Shown here piece after piece: positions 32,421 through 44,117 of a DNA stretch of 64,000 bases; position 1 is the stretch's first letter; every line of letters begins with the position of its first letter. A program made the translations under genes and the position numbers. The notes beneath the pieces were generated by a model. The model searched no databases. It was not told the DNA's origin and saw nothing but the letters and a program-made list of their open reading frames with translations. Origin of the DNA: Muscardinus avellanarius. Its lineage: Eukaryota > Chordata > Mammalia > Rodentia > Gliridae. The stretch covers positions 76,615,860 through 76,679,859 of the forward strand of contig OY726571.1 of the NCBI GenBank assembly GCA_963383645.1, written 5' to 3'.

Positions 32421-32995
32421 GCAGGTTATACAAGATTAATTTGTTCAAGGGAAAAACAGTCATTGAACCCTTGCCCCCAATAAACTTTTACTTTCCAAGC
32501 ACAGTTAAAAAAAAAAAAAGAAAAGAAAACGGGGAATGGGGGAAAGAGAAATAAAGGAAAAGAAAGAATAATAAACCCCAGAGACCGGCTAACCCTATAG
32601 GGCCCTGAATCTGTGGGAAGTGGAGGAGGGGAGAGGGCAGCAGTAAAGTGCATTTGCTTTTACTCTGTGTATTTTAAATGCTCCCCTATTTCTTCATTTT
32701 GAACACGGATCTGGGAATAGAATTGATTGGATTATTGAGCACATAAAAAGCACTGATCATGAGAACTGGCAGATTTAAGACAAAATTTACTTCTGAAAAT
32801 TTGAGCAATTAAAAGAGGAAGAACTTTCCTGTAGGATCCTTGAGTGGGGAAAAAATGCATTCACCCCTGGAAAAGATTGCTGTGACATTTCAAACCCTAG
32901 TAACCATCTGTGGGGAAGGAACAAGGACGAGATTAATCAGCTATCGGGGCTCAAGTGGCATGTGACAGAAAAAGAGAAATTGGAAATGAAGTTGA
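32421..32995. other. unique DNA with A-run at 32507-32519
   Basis: Purine-rich around 32515-32575 (AGAAAAGAAAACGGGGAAT). No repeat family or gene recognised. Confidence 0.4.
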
Positions 32996-32997
32996 CC

Positions 32998-33262
32998 AGC
33001 CCGATGTGGTGGCGCACACTTATAATCCCAGTACTTGGAGGCCTTGAGACAGGAGGCTGGTAGGTTCAAGGCCAGCCAGCAACAGAAGGAGACTCAGCAA
33101 CCTAGGGAGATCTGTTTCACAACAAAATATAAAGAGGGCTGGGGGATTAGCTCAAAGGTAGAACACCCCTGGACCAATCCCCAGCACCACAAAAATAAGG
33201 AGGAGGAGGAGGAGGAGGAGGAGGAGGAGGAGGAGGAGGAGAAGGAAGAGGAGGAGGGAAAA
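32998..33262 (+). mobile_element. composite SINE with (GGA)n tail
   Basis: CCGATGTGGTGGCGCACACT to CCAATCCCCAGCACCACAAA, then (GGA)n (33198-33262), which produces a glutamate-run frame that is not a gene. Confidence 0.9.
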
Positions 33263-33511
33263 AAAGAGAAATGAAGTCAATGTAAATACATTCTCAGTCA
33301 TATTCCTCCGGAAGCCAGAACCACCAAGGGTTTGCATCTTGGAGTCAAAATATGGGGACCCTCAAGTCATAACAGCCAGTCATGAGTCTCCCCCTCAAGG
33401 ACCCAACCAAGGACCTTCTTTATCTAATCCCCTCAGACAGAGCACATTGCCTTTGAGTTCTATACTGTGTTTCATTGGAATTTGTTGTTTGGCTGATTTT
33501 TTTGTTGCTGT

Positions 33512-33706
33512 TGTGGGTCTGGGGAGGGAACCCAGGGGAATTCTCCCTCAGAGCTACACCCCCTGCCCTATTTTTATTCTTTATTTTGAAACAGGGTCTC
33601 ACTAAGTTGCAGAGGGCCTCACTAAGTAGCTGAGGCTGTCGGCAAACCCGTGATCCTCCAGTCTCAGCCTCTCAAATGCTGGGATTACAAACCCACCACA
33701 CTCAGT
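33512..33706 (-). mobile_element. composite SINE, family A
   Basis: Antisense copy (GGGTCTGGGGAGGGAACCCA to CCCACCACACTCAGTTT). Preceded by a TTGTTGCTGTTG stretch. Confidence 0.92.
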
Positions 33707-33828
33707 TTTGATTTGGGGTTTTGTTGCTGTTGTTTTTAGCTGTATTGCTTGTGGACATTGTCATTGCTTAAGAGAGGCCCCTTGGAATGTCTCGTTTTTG
33801 TTTTACTTTATTTTTTATTTTATTTTAT

Positions 33829-33891
33829 GTGGTCCCGGGGATGAAACCCAGGGACATTCTACCTCTGAGCTACACCCCCAGCCCTATTTTT

Positions 33892-33934
<43 letters not shown>

Positions 33935-34133
33935 TTGGTACTGGGGAGGGAACCCAGGGGCATTCTACCTCTGAGCTACACCCCAGCCCTATTTTTAATT
34001 CTTTATTTTGAAACAAGGTCTCACTGAGTTGCAAAGGGCCTCACCAAATAGCTGAGGCTGTCGGAGAACCAGGACCTCCCTGTCTCAGCTTCCCAAATTC
34101 TGGGATTACGAGAGTGTTCCACCACGCCCGGCT
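33829..34133 (-). mobile_element. SINE with an extra right arm (B1-dID-dID) and (TTTA)n spacer
   Basis: Complete SINE at 33936-34133. Beyond its right arm lies (TTTA)n (33888-33935), then a second, well-preserved right arm (33829-33887, AAACCCAGGGACATTCTACC). Confidence 0.8.
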
Positions 34134-34399
34134 TCTCATTTTTAAAGTCTAGTTCTCATGATCTGTGTTCCTCCTAGACTAATAACTGTGCAGTTACAAA
34201 AGGGATGGATTGATTAGTAGGAAGAATATAATTTCATTGCAAGACATAAAAATAACTATCTAAATATCTAATGAATTGATTAATATTTTTTCTTACATCT
34301 TAAATTGTTCTAGTTCAACTTTGAAATGCTCAGAACCTTTAGTACTTATTCAAATAGTTTCTCAACCATAGAGGAATTCAGTAAAAATAGATTTGCATG

Positions 34400-34622
34400 G
34401 CTGGGTAGATATAGTGGATCACACCTGTAATCCCAGTACTTGGAGGCTGAAATAAGAGGATCGCAGGTTCAAGACCAACCTCAACAATTTAGCAAGGCCT
34501 TCAGCAACTTATCAATACCCTGTTTCAAAGTAAAAAGTAAAATCAGCGTGAGGGTAGGTATAGCTCAGAGGTAGAATGTCCCTAGGTTCAATCCCCAGTA
34601 CCAAAAAGAAAAAAAAAAAAAA
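34400..34622 (+). mobile_element. composite SINE, older variant
   Basis: GTGGATCACACCTGTAATCC to CAATCCCCAGTACCAAAAAG, with an interrupted A-tail. Confidence 0.92.
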
Positions 34623-35615
34623 GTTTAAATGGATGGCCTTTGATTGAAAAGGAAATAGTTTCATAATACCAAGTGAAAAGCTAACTTTAAAAAAGACCCA
34701 TATAAAAACTGCCATTTTTGTAAGTCAAAAATAGTCAAATACTTGTGATTTAATATTTTAACTTAAAAGATATGTAATATAATATGATGATCTGATTTCA
34801 TTATTGTTCCATACATATTTTGCAAACTTAGTAGTAGTTAATCCAAGGAGTTAGATTATGGATAAATTTTAATTCATTTCTCCTTTTGGCTTACCTACTT
34901 TTTACTTTTTCTGGAATAAATCTCTCAATTTCTCCTTGAGCTCCAGGCTAAAGTTGAAATTCTTGAGAAATGTTAACCCTTCTTTTTTGGCTGATCTGAG
35001 TTTTTGTGCCAATTCCCGGTCAACTTATACTATACAGGCTCCCCATTCCCCCATATTTCACCCATTCTAACTTCATAGTGTTTGGCATCACATAAACTCT
35101 AAGGTCAGTTCGACAATTTATGAATCAAATAGGATTCACGAACAAATCAATCATTGACCTTGATTTCTTTTTCTTTTTCCCATTGAAGTCTACTAGAACT
35201 ATAGCGTGTCGCCATTTTATCCAAAGAATTGTGTGTTCATGTTTAGTATTCTAGAAATTAAAGATAGCAGAAACGTGGGTTCTACTAGACATACTTTCTC
35301 TTACAGCCAGAAGTTTGGATTATTTCTAGAATCTCCCATCTCTTGTCCACTGTCTGCTCCTTTTAATCCCGTGCTGTTAAGGAGTGAATTTCTGAGTTTG
35401 AATTCATCATGGCCAATTCTTACTTTCTGTCTTTCCTCCTCCATTTGGTTACCGATTTCCTGAAAGCCCAGCTATGCCACCCAATTTCGCCAATGGATTT
35501 TGTCTTCTAATTTGTCAGATGTGAAGTCCCTTCCTTGACTCATTTCCTATTTGTATATGTTAGGTGTAGACTCTATAATTTTCCTTGGGGCTTAGATTTG
35601 ACTTTCAAAGAAACC
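34623..35615. other. unique AT-rich DNA
   Basis: No recognisable repeat. An 85-codon plus frame at 35206-35463 has ordinary composition and no motif. Confidence 0.4.
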
Positions 35616-35619
35616 ACTA

Positions 35620-35820
35620 GCTGGGTGTGGTGGCGCACACTTGTAATCTCAGCATTCGGGAGGCTGAGACGGGAGGATCGCGGTTTGCGGACAGCCTCAG
35701 CTACTTAGTGAGGCCCTTTGCAACTCAGTGAGACCTTGTTTCAAAATAAAGAATAAAAAATAGGGCTGGGGGTATAGCATGGAGGTAGAATGCCCCTGAG
35801 TTCCACTCCCAGTACTGCAA

Positions 35821-35860
<40 letters not shown>

Positions 35861-35915
35861 AGAAGGAAAGAAGGAAGGAAGGAAGGAAGGAAGGAAGGAA
35901 GGAAGGAAGGAAGGA
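35620..35915 (+). mobile_element. composite SINE with (GAAA)n(GGAA)n tail
   Basis: GCTGGGTGTGGTGGCGCACA to CACTCCCAGTACTGCAAAAG, then about 95 bases of GAAA turning into GGAA. Confidence 0.94.
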
Positions 35916-36640
35916 CCTCTAAATTCTGTAGGCTGGCAATATTTATGAATATTATAGCTGTGGAAAGTCGAACAAAACCAATCTTAACTCCCGCAGTATT
36001 CAGCGAGGTGTCAAGACACGAGGGGGAAAGAAGCCGCCAGAGAGTAAAGCTTCCCTAACAAGCAAGCTCTGTGTGACTTTGAACATGTCAATCTCTTCAG
36101 GCCTTAAGTGTCATCATCTGTAACATAAAAGATTTTCAAGAGACAGAACACAGGTCTCTCTATTTGTACTTCTGTTTGGCTCTCAGTCCATTAATCCATA
36201 AATCCTCTCAGTTCCCCCGTGGCTCTGATGTGGCATTGATTTTCTGTGGTGAGCAGTGGCCAGGACCCACCAGGCCTGTGATTCCCACAGCTCCGGGGCT
36301 CAGAGACTCTTAAACTGCCTGGACACGGAAATTTCCTCTGTATTTCTTGTCTCAACCCTAATGGTTCTTGTTGAAGCCACAGAGAGAATTCTGCTCCTGA
36401 CAGATTATTTGGGGGCACAGGTAACCCAATAAACTTCTTCTGAGAAACATCACATAGATCTGAGCTCACTGTGTCTATGGGTTCTATACCATATTGAGGA
36501 ATTTCCCAGACTCTTGATGTCCCCTAAATTCCACCCAAATTGGGCTTCTTGTAGAACAGAAATGCAAATTGACCCATATGCTGTCCAGGAGCCAAAGTGG
36601 ACAGTTCTGTTTCAGGTAATTAAAGTAAAAAGACAAGATG
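35916..36640. other. unique DNA with a MIR-like piece at 36060-36145
   Basis: CTCTGTGTGACTTTGAACAT and TCATCATCTGTAACATAAAA resemble the MIR core. The rest has no assignment. Confidence 0.4.
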
Positions 36641-36649
36641 ATCTTCAAA

Positions 36650-37530
36650 TTAGCCTGGAGAAAAATTAAAATGTCCTTTATTCATTGCTACAATACCTAG
36701 AAAACCCTCTCTCTCTCTCTTCTCTCTTTTAAAATACGGGCTTTCCCTTTCTTACGTAGCCTTTTTAATACAAGTGAAAAATTCCAAATTCCTCATTTGT
36801 TTAGCTTGAAAATCCCCCACACATTCCCACAAACTACTTCCTTTTCTCTCTTTTTAGCAAGACTCCCCTCTCTTTAATGAAGAGAAGTTCAGAGGGTTTT
36901 TCCCATGAATAGATGGCAGGCACCTGGGAGTTATGAATTTTAAAGTGATCATTTTCTTTCAGCCATGCCGGACAATGGGCACCTCCTTTTGACTCACTTT
37001 CACAGCTTTGAGAGGCTCTCAGATCAGCCACATTCCAATCGCACTGGAGTCAGATCAGAGCCGGGCTGGACCGCATCAAGGTCTCGCACAGAAAGACAAG
37101 GAGCAGATGGCCGGCCTGGAGCTCTCCTCCCCCTTTCAGCCGCAAAGGCCGGCTATGTGGGAAAGCGTTCCCGGCATCGCCTATTGATCCCTGAATAAAA
37201 CCACTGCATGCCACCAGCCTGTAGGTATGAACCTCTGTTAACAGATGGTGAGATCATTATGAGCAATTAATTCCTTTAATGTATCAGTGGGAACATGTTG
37301 GGAAGGATGATGCAAGCTCCGAGAGAATAGTGAATGTCTTGCTCCTGGGGAGCTACCTTGGGGGGCGCTGGGAATATCTTCCCAGGCTGCAGCTCTGTCC
37401 CAGGCGCAGGACAGGAGCTGGGAACTGATGCTGCAGAACTGAGCTGTGGTTTTCATTAACTCATCGGGAATCCTTCCCTTCCTCCCTGATTAATGCCAGA
37501 TTTATAAACAAGAACCATCCAAAAACAGAG
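36650..37530. promoter_or_regulatory. candidate conserved noncoding block
   Basis: Repeat-free apart from a short CT run (36708-36728). It contains GTTAACAGATGG (E-box, about 37237) next to GCAATTAATTCC (about 37264), and a GC-richer part at 37040-37170. Short frames cross it without protein features. Function inferred. Confidence 0.35.
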
Positions 37531-37580
37531 GGACAAACAAAAACAATTACCCGTCAGAAAGTCCAAGACACATGGGGAAT

Positions 37581-37585
<5 letters not shown>

Positions 37586-37663
<78 letters not shown>
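37586..37663. repeat. compound microsatellite (CT)n(CA)n
   Basis: About 18 CT units run directly into about 20 CA units. Confidence 0.97.
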
Positions 37664-37664
<1 letters not shown>

Positions 37665-37956
37665 CAGCAGAGTGTCAGGTAGTCAGGGTTCACTTTTGCA
37701 AACCACATGTATAGTGGTGACAGTTCTGAATTTCAAATGAATGTTTCTCTCAACAAAGACAGAGAGGCAAAAAGATGCACATCCCCTTGTTGGAATATGG
37801 AATTGGAGTGTTTGAATGCATTAGAAATAGGTAGTTTTTAAGGAGGGTGTTCTTTTCTTTTCCAATATCAATTCATATAAAGAGAGGCTTTGAGCAAATA
37901 CTACATGCAGTGAATTATTTCCTCTTACATAAATTGGAATTATTATTATTATTTTT

Positions 37957-38149
37957 GCGTTACTGAGGATGGAACCCATTTTATCTCCAAGCTATACCCC
38001 CAGCCCTATTTTTTATTCTTCATTTTGAAACAGGGTCTCACTGAGTTGCAAAGGGCCTAAGTAGTAGCTGAGGCTGTCCATGAACCGTGATCCTCCTGTC
38101 TCAGCCTCCCAAATGCAGGGATTACAAGTTTGCGCCACCACGTCCATCT
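37957..38149 (-). mobile_element. composite SINE, family A
   Basis: Antisense copy with a 10-base loss in the right arm (GGATGGAACCCATTTTATCT), ending GCCACCACGTCCATCT. TTGGAAT occurs on both sides. Confidence 0.92.
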
Positions 38150-39645
38150 TGGAATCATTTTTAAATTTCAGTAACAATATGGAAATTGCTACCAGTGACT
38201 AACTGGCAAAATTTGGCAACTTGTTATTTAGCTATTACTCTGATTACAGATCACTGTGATAAGAACAGCATTTTTACATCTTTTCCTACTTTTTATAATA
38301 TGTAATAGTGGGAGTCCTTTTCTTTTACAGGAAAAACAAAAACTCTTATGACACAATATGGATCATGGGGTAGCCCTTAGATTTTTTTTTTAAGAAGACA
38401 GAATATACAGTAACAGGAAATACAGGCAACTATTCACTTAATTCATATTTAAATGACACTTTTTGCTTGTAATTAAGACACTCAAGTAGTGTCTCTGTGC
38501 ATGAAATTTACATAACTGTACAATAGCTTGCCTAAATGAACAGCAAATGGCAGTTAACCTTGAAGTGTATTATCTTAATTGAATAAATCTGGCTTTAATT
38601 CAATAAATTAGAAAACATAGAAATAATATCGCAAAAGACTTAAAAACAGACTTTCCATCCCCCATAAATACGGCATGGGATTGTTTATAGCTGTGTTGGA
38701 ATGCTAAGATATTTTCCAGTGTGGTTGGAGAACTCTAAAAGCATTCTGATACACATTGGCTTTTTTTTTTTTTTTTTTTTTTTTTTTGTCCTCGTTTCCA
38801 AAGAAAGCCAATGTCATTTTCTGGAAACCATTGATGAGGATATCCGAACAATCGATCAGAACACACTCAGTGAACTGATTTGAGATGGTAACTCCTCTGG
38901 GCTTCCAATTCCTCCATAGACATGGGATATTTGATCTTTTTTTTTAATCAGTTCTAAATCCTCAATTCTCTATCATGAGTGTCTTATGTGAGAGTAAGAA
39001 CTAAGTCAAGGGAAATTGGTTTTTTACATAGGGAAGACCCATTCTCCATCACTTTCCATTTAAATCAGATTCACATGGATCTTAAATCCGTCCAGTGTAG
39101 GGGCTTGACAAAAGATGCTGAATTCTCTCCTCCCCGGAGCTGGCTGCGTTCATCAACATCGTTGTGTTTCCATGATTATACAGTTAAGGAGAAGAAATCA
39201 TGCAATATGTTTTTATTTGCATGAAATAAGTTAATGAGACATCACCTGTGCCTTGTGTCAGTTTGCTGGGGGAAGGAAGCAGGTTGACACAGGTGTTTTG
39301 AGAGCGCCGGGGAAGATTTCATACATTAACTTAAAAACTCTAAACCTGAAACCGTTTATCAGAACTCAGCAGTGCATATTTCGAAGGACCAGCTCTCACA
39401 TAAATGCACACACCCACATACACAGATAAAAATCAATGTGAAGAAATTCTTGGTTTCTTGGCTAGCAAGAAAAAAAGGGGGGCTGTAATTCATTCTCTGT
39501 TCTCACAGCGTTCACTATTGTGCCATCTGCAATATACAATGTACATGCTCAGCCATAACCCGTACGGCTGGAAAAGAAGCATTCACACTGTGAATTACCA
39601 TTTTTCCCAGCATCTAGCTCTAGTCAAAGACAGCACAATAATAAA
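38150..39645. promoter_or_regulatory. candidate conserved noncoding block, about 1.5 kb
   Basis: No interspersed repeat is recognised here. The AT-rich part at 38440-38640 has several homeobox-type cores (TTAATTGAATAAAT, GGCTTTAATTCAATAAAT). Regulatory role inferred from repeat exclusion. Confidence 0.35.
38753..38814. repeat. inverted repeat around a 27-base T run
   Basis: ACATTGGCTTT (38753-38763) pairs perfectly with AAAGCCAATGT (38804-38814). T-run 38761-38787 lies in the loop. Confidence 0.9.
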
Positions 39646-40280
39646 CTAGAAGCGCCTTTGTCTGTTAAACATTGTTCTTCATTACTACATGAAAAGCAAA
39701 TTGTCTTTGTATAGAGGAAGAGTGGCACATGGCCCTGGGAGTGGGGGGAAGGGATCTGGCCTTTCTCCCTGACCACCTCGCAGCCAGAGATCACTCGTCC
39801 ATCCTCCTTCGCTGGCCCACCCAACTACGCCTTGGGAATCATTTTATCTGCAGGCATCCTCTGGTCCATTGAGTTAGGTGCTAGATTAGACTCACTGGGT
39901 ACTTTAGGCTGAGTATCCTGAAACTTAAAATCACAGTGATATTTTTTTAAAATCACCTCTGTGTGACCCCTTCTACCATTTGGAAAAAATGAAGCTTATC
40001 AGAGACATTCTTTTTTGTTTCTCCCCCTGGGACCAAATACACTCATCAAGTTAATTGTGAGTACATTTGCATTTGTTCCCCTCTTACAAGAGATGCAACT
40101 TTTGTTTATTTTTAGTGCAATAATAAGGAGAACTTATCTAACATTTGTGAAGGTAATTATAATAATCCCTCTCAACTCTGAAAGGCTGATGATATTTTAG
40201 AACATTCCCAGATGTCTAAACTTTATATACTCAACCCAGATATCAAGTCCCTTTGAACTCACAACTGTATTCTACTTTTG
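39646..40280. other. unique DNA
   Basis: No repeat or gene recognised. Confidence 0.4.
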
Positions 40281-40285
40281 AATTT

Positions 40286-40398
40286 TGTTTATTTGAAGAT
40301 AAGTTCTCACTAAGTTGCTCAGGCTGGCCTCAAACTTGTGATCCTCCTGCTTCAACCTCCCCAATAGCTGGTCTCAAAGGTGCATGCCACTGGATTCA
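40286..40398 (-). mobile_element. SINE left arm only
   Basis: Antisense B1 arm (GTTCTCACTAAGTTGCTCAG to GTGCATGCCACTGGATTCA) without a right arm; monomer or truncated copy. Confidence 0.75.
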
Positions 40399-40460
40399 CC
40401 GCAATTACATTCTCTCTAAAGAGAAGCCTGCCTCTGTCTGCTTATCATACTTAGGGCCAG

Positions 40461-40815
40461 TGTGTTAACTTCCCATAGCTGTGACAAAATTTCTTGGGGG
40501 AAAAAAAACACATAAAGGAGGGAATATTTATTAGGTTCATGGTTTCAGTTCATGGTCACTTGGCCCCATTGCTTTGGGACTTTAGTGAGGCAGAACATCA
40601 TGGCGGTGAGTTGAAATGTTCATCTCATGGCAGTCAGAAACAAAGAGGGACAAAGCCAAAGATGGCTGGGGGAAGAACATGTCCCCCAGTGACCCATGAT
40701 CCCCCACCAGCCCCATCCCCTAAACTTTCTACCACTTCCCAGTAGCACCATCAACTGGGGACCAAGGCTCCAACACATGAGCCTTTGGGGACAGTTCCAG
40801 ATCCAAAACATCACA
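40461..40815 (-). mobile_element. solo LTR, ERVL-MaLR type, intact ends
   Basis: Begins TGTGTTAACTTCCCATAGCT and ends CAAAACATCACA (TG...CA). The 5-bp duplication GCCAG is at 40456-40460 and 40816-40820. Internal landmarks AGGCAGAACATCATGGCGGT and GTTCATGGTCACTTGGCCCC match antisense MaLR LTRs. No viral coding region. Confidence 0.85.
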
Positions 40816-41324
40816 GCCAGCTTTGCCTCAGGCTCATCTCTGATGAAGAGGAATAACATCTGGCCTCAGCCCCAAGTTCAGGATCGTCCAGACAAAGAGA
40901 CAATTTGTGGATTGTGTGACCTGGTCTCCAACACAAACTGTTTGCTCATGTGTCTTAATTCTGCGGACATATAAAAAGATAACTAACAGTTTCTCTTTTT
41001 TGATAGCACTGCATTTCCTTGAAAGGGTGCATGCTGGTTTCCAAATTGTTACACAAATATATTTTAGTCTTTTAATTTTCAGCTTGAATGCCCCTTCTTA
41101 ATTTAGAGTGACAATATTTCTTCCTCAACTCCAATAACAAAGCATTTATTAACAGCCCTGATAGTTGTGCTTTTTCTCACTTGTGGGGAAACATGTTGAA
41201 CTTCGTGACAAAAAGGTCTTCACAGTAAGATACTCTCTTTTCAATATCTTTTCTCCCTCCCTCTCTGCCGGCTTTTTCTCTGTCATTTCAAAAAAACACA
41301 GGGCATCTTAGAGGAGTCATTCTC

Positions 41325-41518
41325 AACCAGGAACAACTGCCAAGCTGGCGTCACCCTGGGTTGTCATGCTAGGTAGAGCAGTGACTGATCTCTAGGGATT
41401 GAGTCCAGGGATGTGAATGAATGTCCTACAAGCACAGGTCAACCCTCTTGCCAGCCCCACAGTAGGAATCACCCAGCCCCAAATATAAGTAATTCCAAGA
41501 TTGAGAAGCTCCAGTCTA
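41325..41518 (+). mobile_element. non-autonomous DNA transposon relic (hAT-type MITE)
   Basis: CATTCTCAACCAGGAACAAC, GGGTTGTCATGCTAGGTAG, TGTCCTACAAGCACAGGTCA and AGATTGAGAAGCTCC match a common MER-class repeat in order. I do not trust a specific name. Confidence 0.6.
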
Positions 41519-41774
41519 AAGAAAAACAAAAAACCCCCAAAGACAAAACCTTAGTTATATATTAGTTTATGTGTAATGAGTCTCTATACCCTTTTCTTCA
41601 TTCCTGAACTTTTCCAAAACATCTTTTTTATATCTATTTCCAACTATGCTTTTCTTCTTTCATCTGTAGCAGATGATTTTCCCTTCGAAGAACTTACTGC
41701 AACTTCTCTCTCAAGAGTTACCAACCATGTTATCTGTCGAATCTAACTATTGGATGACCATTTTCCTGGCCTTA

Positions 41775-41777
<3 letters not shown>

Positions 41778-41827
<50 letters not shown>

Positions 41828-41998
41828 ACTGGGGATTGAACCCAGGGGTGTTCAACATGTGAACTACACCCCCAGCTCACTTTTATTTTTTAATTATTTA
41901 ACAAGGTCCCCCTAAGTTGCTGAGGCTGGCCTCAAACCTGTGATCTTCCTGTTTCACCCTCCCAGGGACTGGGACTACAGGTGCGTACCACCACACCC
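41778..41998 (-). mobile_element. composite SINE with (GT)n tail
   Basis: (GT)n at 41778-41824, then antisense TTTACTGGGGATTGAACCCA to GCGTACCACCACACCCA. Left arm one block shorter than usual. Confidence 0.92.
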
Positions 41999-41999
41999 A

Positions 42000-42297
42000 C
42001 ATTACCTTGCTTTGACATCGCCACTGCATTCAAAGTATTCATCATTTTCTTCTTGTCCTTCTTTCATCTCTTGAAACCTGGATATCACCCTCTTCCAGCC
42101 TTTACCACTGTCATGGACCATCACAACTGCTACTAACCTACCCTTCACTTTACTCCAGTCTCCATTTACCTCTGCTCCATTCAGAAAACTTTTCATGTCT
42201 ATGCTTCTCAAAGTAACAGTATCTGATCTTCTTATCCCTTTAACTTACTTCTTTTCATAGAATTCATTACCACACACTATTATCTTTTAGGGTGTGT
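42000..42297. other. unique DNA, weak L2-like flavour
   Basis: Pyrimidine-rich text (CCTTTACCACTGTCATGGAC, CTCCAGTCTCCATTTACCTC) vaguely recalls L2 but is not enough for a call. Confidence 0.3.
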
Positions 42298-42298
42298 G

Positions 42299-42500
42299 TG
42301 GTACTGGGGGTCGAACTCAGGGGTGGTCAACCTCTGCGCCACACCCCCAGCCCTATCTTATTTTATTTTTAATTTTGAAACAGGGTCTTGCTAAGTGTGG
42401 AGGGTCCAGGTAAGTTGTTAAGGCTGGCCACAAACCTGCAATCCTCCTGTCTCAGCCTCTCAAGAATTAAAATAAAAGGCATGTGCCACCATGCCTGGCT
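42299..42500 (-). mobile_element. composite SINE, family A
   Basis: Antisense copy GGTACTGGGGGTCGAACTCA to GCCACCATGCCTGGCT. Confidence 0.92.
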
Positions 42501-42508
42501 CATACAAT

Positions 42509-42512
42509 GTAT

Positions 42513-42547
<35 letters not shown>

Positions 42548-42750
42548 TTTTTGCACTACAGGGGATGAAAAGGGGGCATTTTACCTCTGAGCTGCACCCT
42601 CAGCCCTATTTTTTATTCTTTATTTTGAAACAGGGTCTCACTGAGTTGCAAAGGGCCTCACTAAGTAGCTGAGGCTGTCCACAAACCGTGATCCTCTTGT
42701 CTCAGCCCCCCAAACGCTGGGATTATGAGTGTGTGCCACCACACCCAGCT
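42509..42750 (-). mobile_element. composite SINE with (TTTA)n tail
   Basis: (TTTA)n at 42509-42551, then antisense TTGCACTACAGGGGATGAAA to GCCACCACACCCAGCTT. It sits directly after the previous SINE. Confidence 0.92.
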
Positions 42751-43360
42751 TATCTATTTATTTTTAATTTGCGTGTTGTCTCTTCTAACCTCCAACCTAC
42801 CCTCTCTTTCCTCAAGTCATAAGTTTTACTGTAGAGCCATGGTAATGCCCACTTTGTTCACTTCTATGGTAAGAGGACCTGTTGTACTCTGAATAGATGA
42901 CTGATAGCTCAACCAACATTCTCACCTCTTTAATCCAAGACAACTGACCACATAACTTAGAGCAAGGAAGGTTTATTTGCTCACAGATTTTTAGAGATCT
43001 TGAAGTTTAGTTTATGTCAACCAGATCTTCGGAGCTCAGGACATGGCCGTGGAAAGCAGAAAGAGGGAGACGACACATTCCCATGTCCCACTTGAGTGGC
43101 TCAGGGCCACAGGACCTCTGTAGAAGCTGCTGTATCATGCATTGGGTGGTACAGCAAGCATGACCTAGGTCAGTGCGGCCGCCAGTGAAGGTCTTGATGC
43201 AGAAAAGAGCTTTGAACATTTGGGGAAGTGATGAAAATACCCGAGTGGCTTCATTCTGTGCTATAATTGTGTAAGATGAGTAGGTGGAAACACTGAACAG
43301 GAACTTCAGGTCCCTTTATCTCTAAGGTTCTGAGATTTAACAATCCCAAGCACCCATTTA
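42751..43360. other. mostly unassigned; possible LTR remnant
   Basis: AAGGAAGGTTTATTTGCTCA and GGACATGGCCGTGGAAAGCA faintly resemble antisense MaLR LTR text, but ends and order are not clear. Confidence 0.25.
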
Positions 43361-43361
43361 C

Positions 43362-43835
43362 ATGTACTCCTATGTCTATGTTCATTTTACTTGGCAAAAA
43401 CTCTTTAGCTATCAAGAAGAACAAAATCATGTCAACTGCAGACAAACAGAACTAGAGAAGATTCTGCTGAGTGATGTCAGTCTCAGAAAGTTAGGGGGCA
43501 AATATTTTCTCTCCTATGTGCAAGTTAGAGAGAAAACAGGAAACAGAAAGTACTTTAGATAGCCGAGAAGAGTGACTAGTAGAATAGAGGACGGAGACAC
43601 GGGGCAGGAGGTGGAGAGGGGAAAAGGAGGAACTGATGAAAGAAAAAGTTCAAATTACGCAGTGCCCATCTATGAAGGTTTCACTACCGCCGTGTTGTGC
43701 ACGGGGCGGGCTTAACAGTGAGAGTGAGGGGGGACCTGAAAGGAATCGATCACACCAAGACCTGTGTGCATGACGGTTTATATGACTTTGAACCTCACTA
43801 AGATGTATAATTAGAATACACCAATAAAAATGTGT
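43362..43835 (+). mobile_element. L1 3' end with polyadenylation-type terminus
   Basis: ATGTACTCCTATGTCTATGT, GAACAAAATCATGTCAACTG, AACTAGAGAAGATTCTGCTG, TTCTCTCCTATGTGCAAGTT, a purine-rich stretch (GGAGGTGGAGAGGGGAAAAG), then AATTAGAATACACCAATAAA. The last motif resembles remembered sciurid L1 3' ends. Confidence 0.75.
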
Positions 43836-43877
43836 GCATATGTATGTATGTGTGAGTGTGTGTGTGTGTGTGTGTGT
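43836..43877. repeat. (TGTA)/(GT)n tail of the L1
   Basis: GCATATGTATGTATGTGTGA, then GT repeats, in the tail position of the L1 copy. Confidence 0.9.
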
Positions 43878-44117
43878 CCTCTCCTTTGCCTCCTTTCTGA
43901 GGTCTCTATAATCAATTCCACTGTCCTGTTTACTCCAGAAACCACACTATCAGTGTTTTTCTTTTTTCTTTTTCCAGTAGTGATCTATCTTTAACATTAG
44001 TCAGAACAAGATACTGTAGCTGTAACCCGAAGTATTAAGAACCCATATGGAACTTAAATGACATAGAACAGAGGAGAGTACACGTTTTGGAAGTGGAAGA
44101 TTAAAAAGATGTCAGTA

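Noticed and set aside
42890..43240. Antisense MaLR LTR
   Set aside because: Only scattered words match; no ends, no ordered landmarks.
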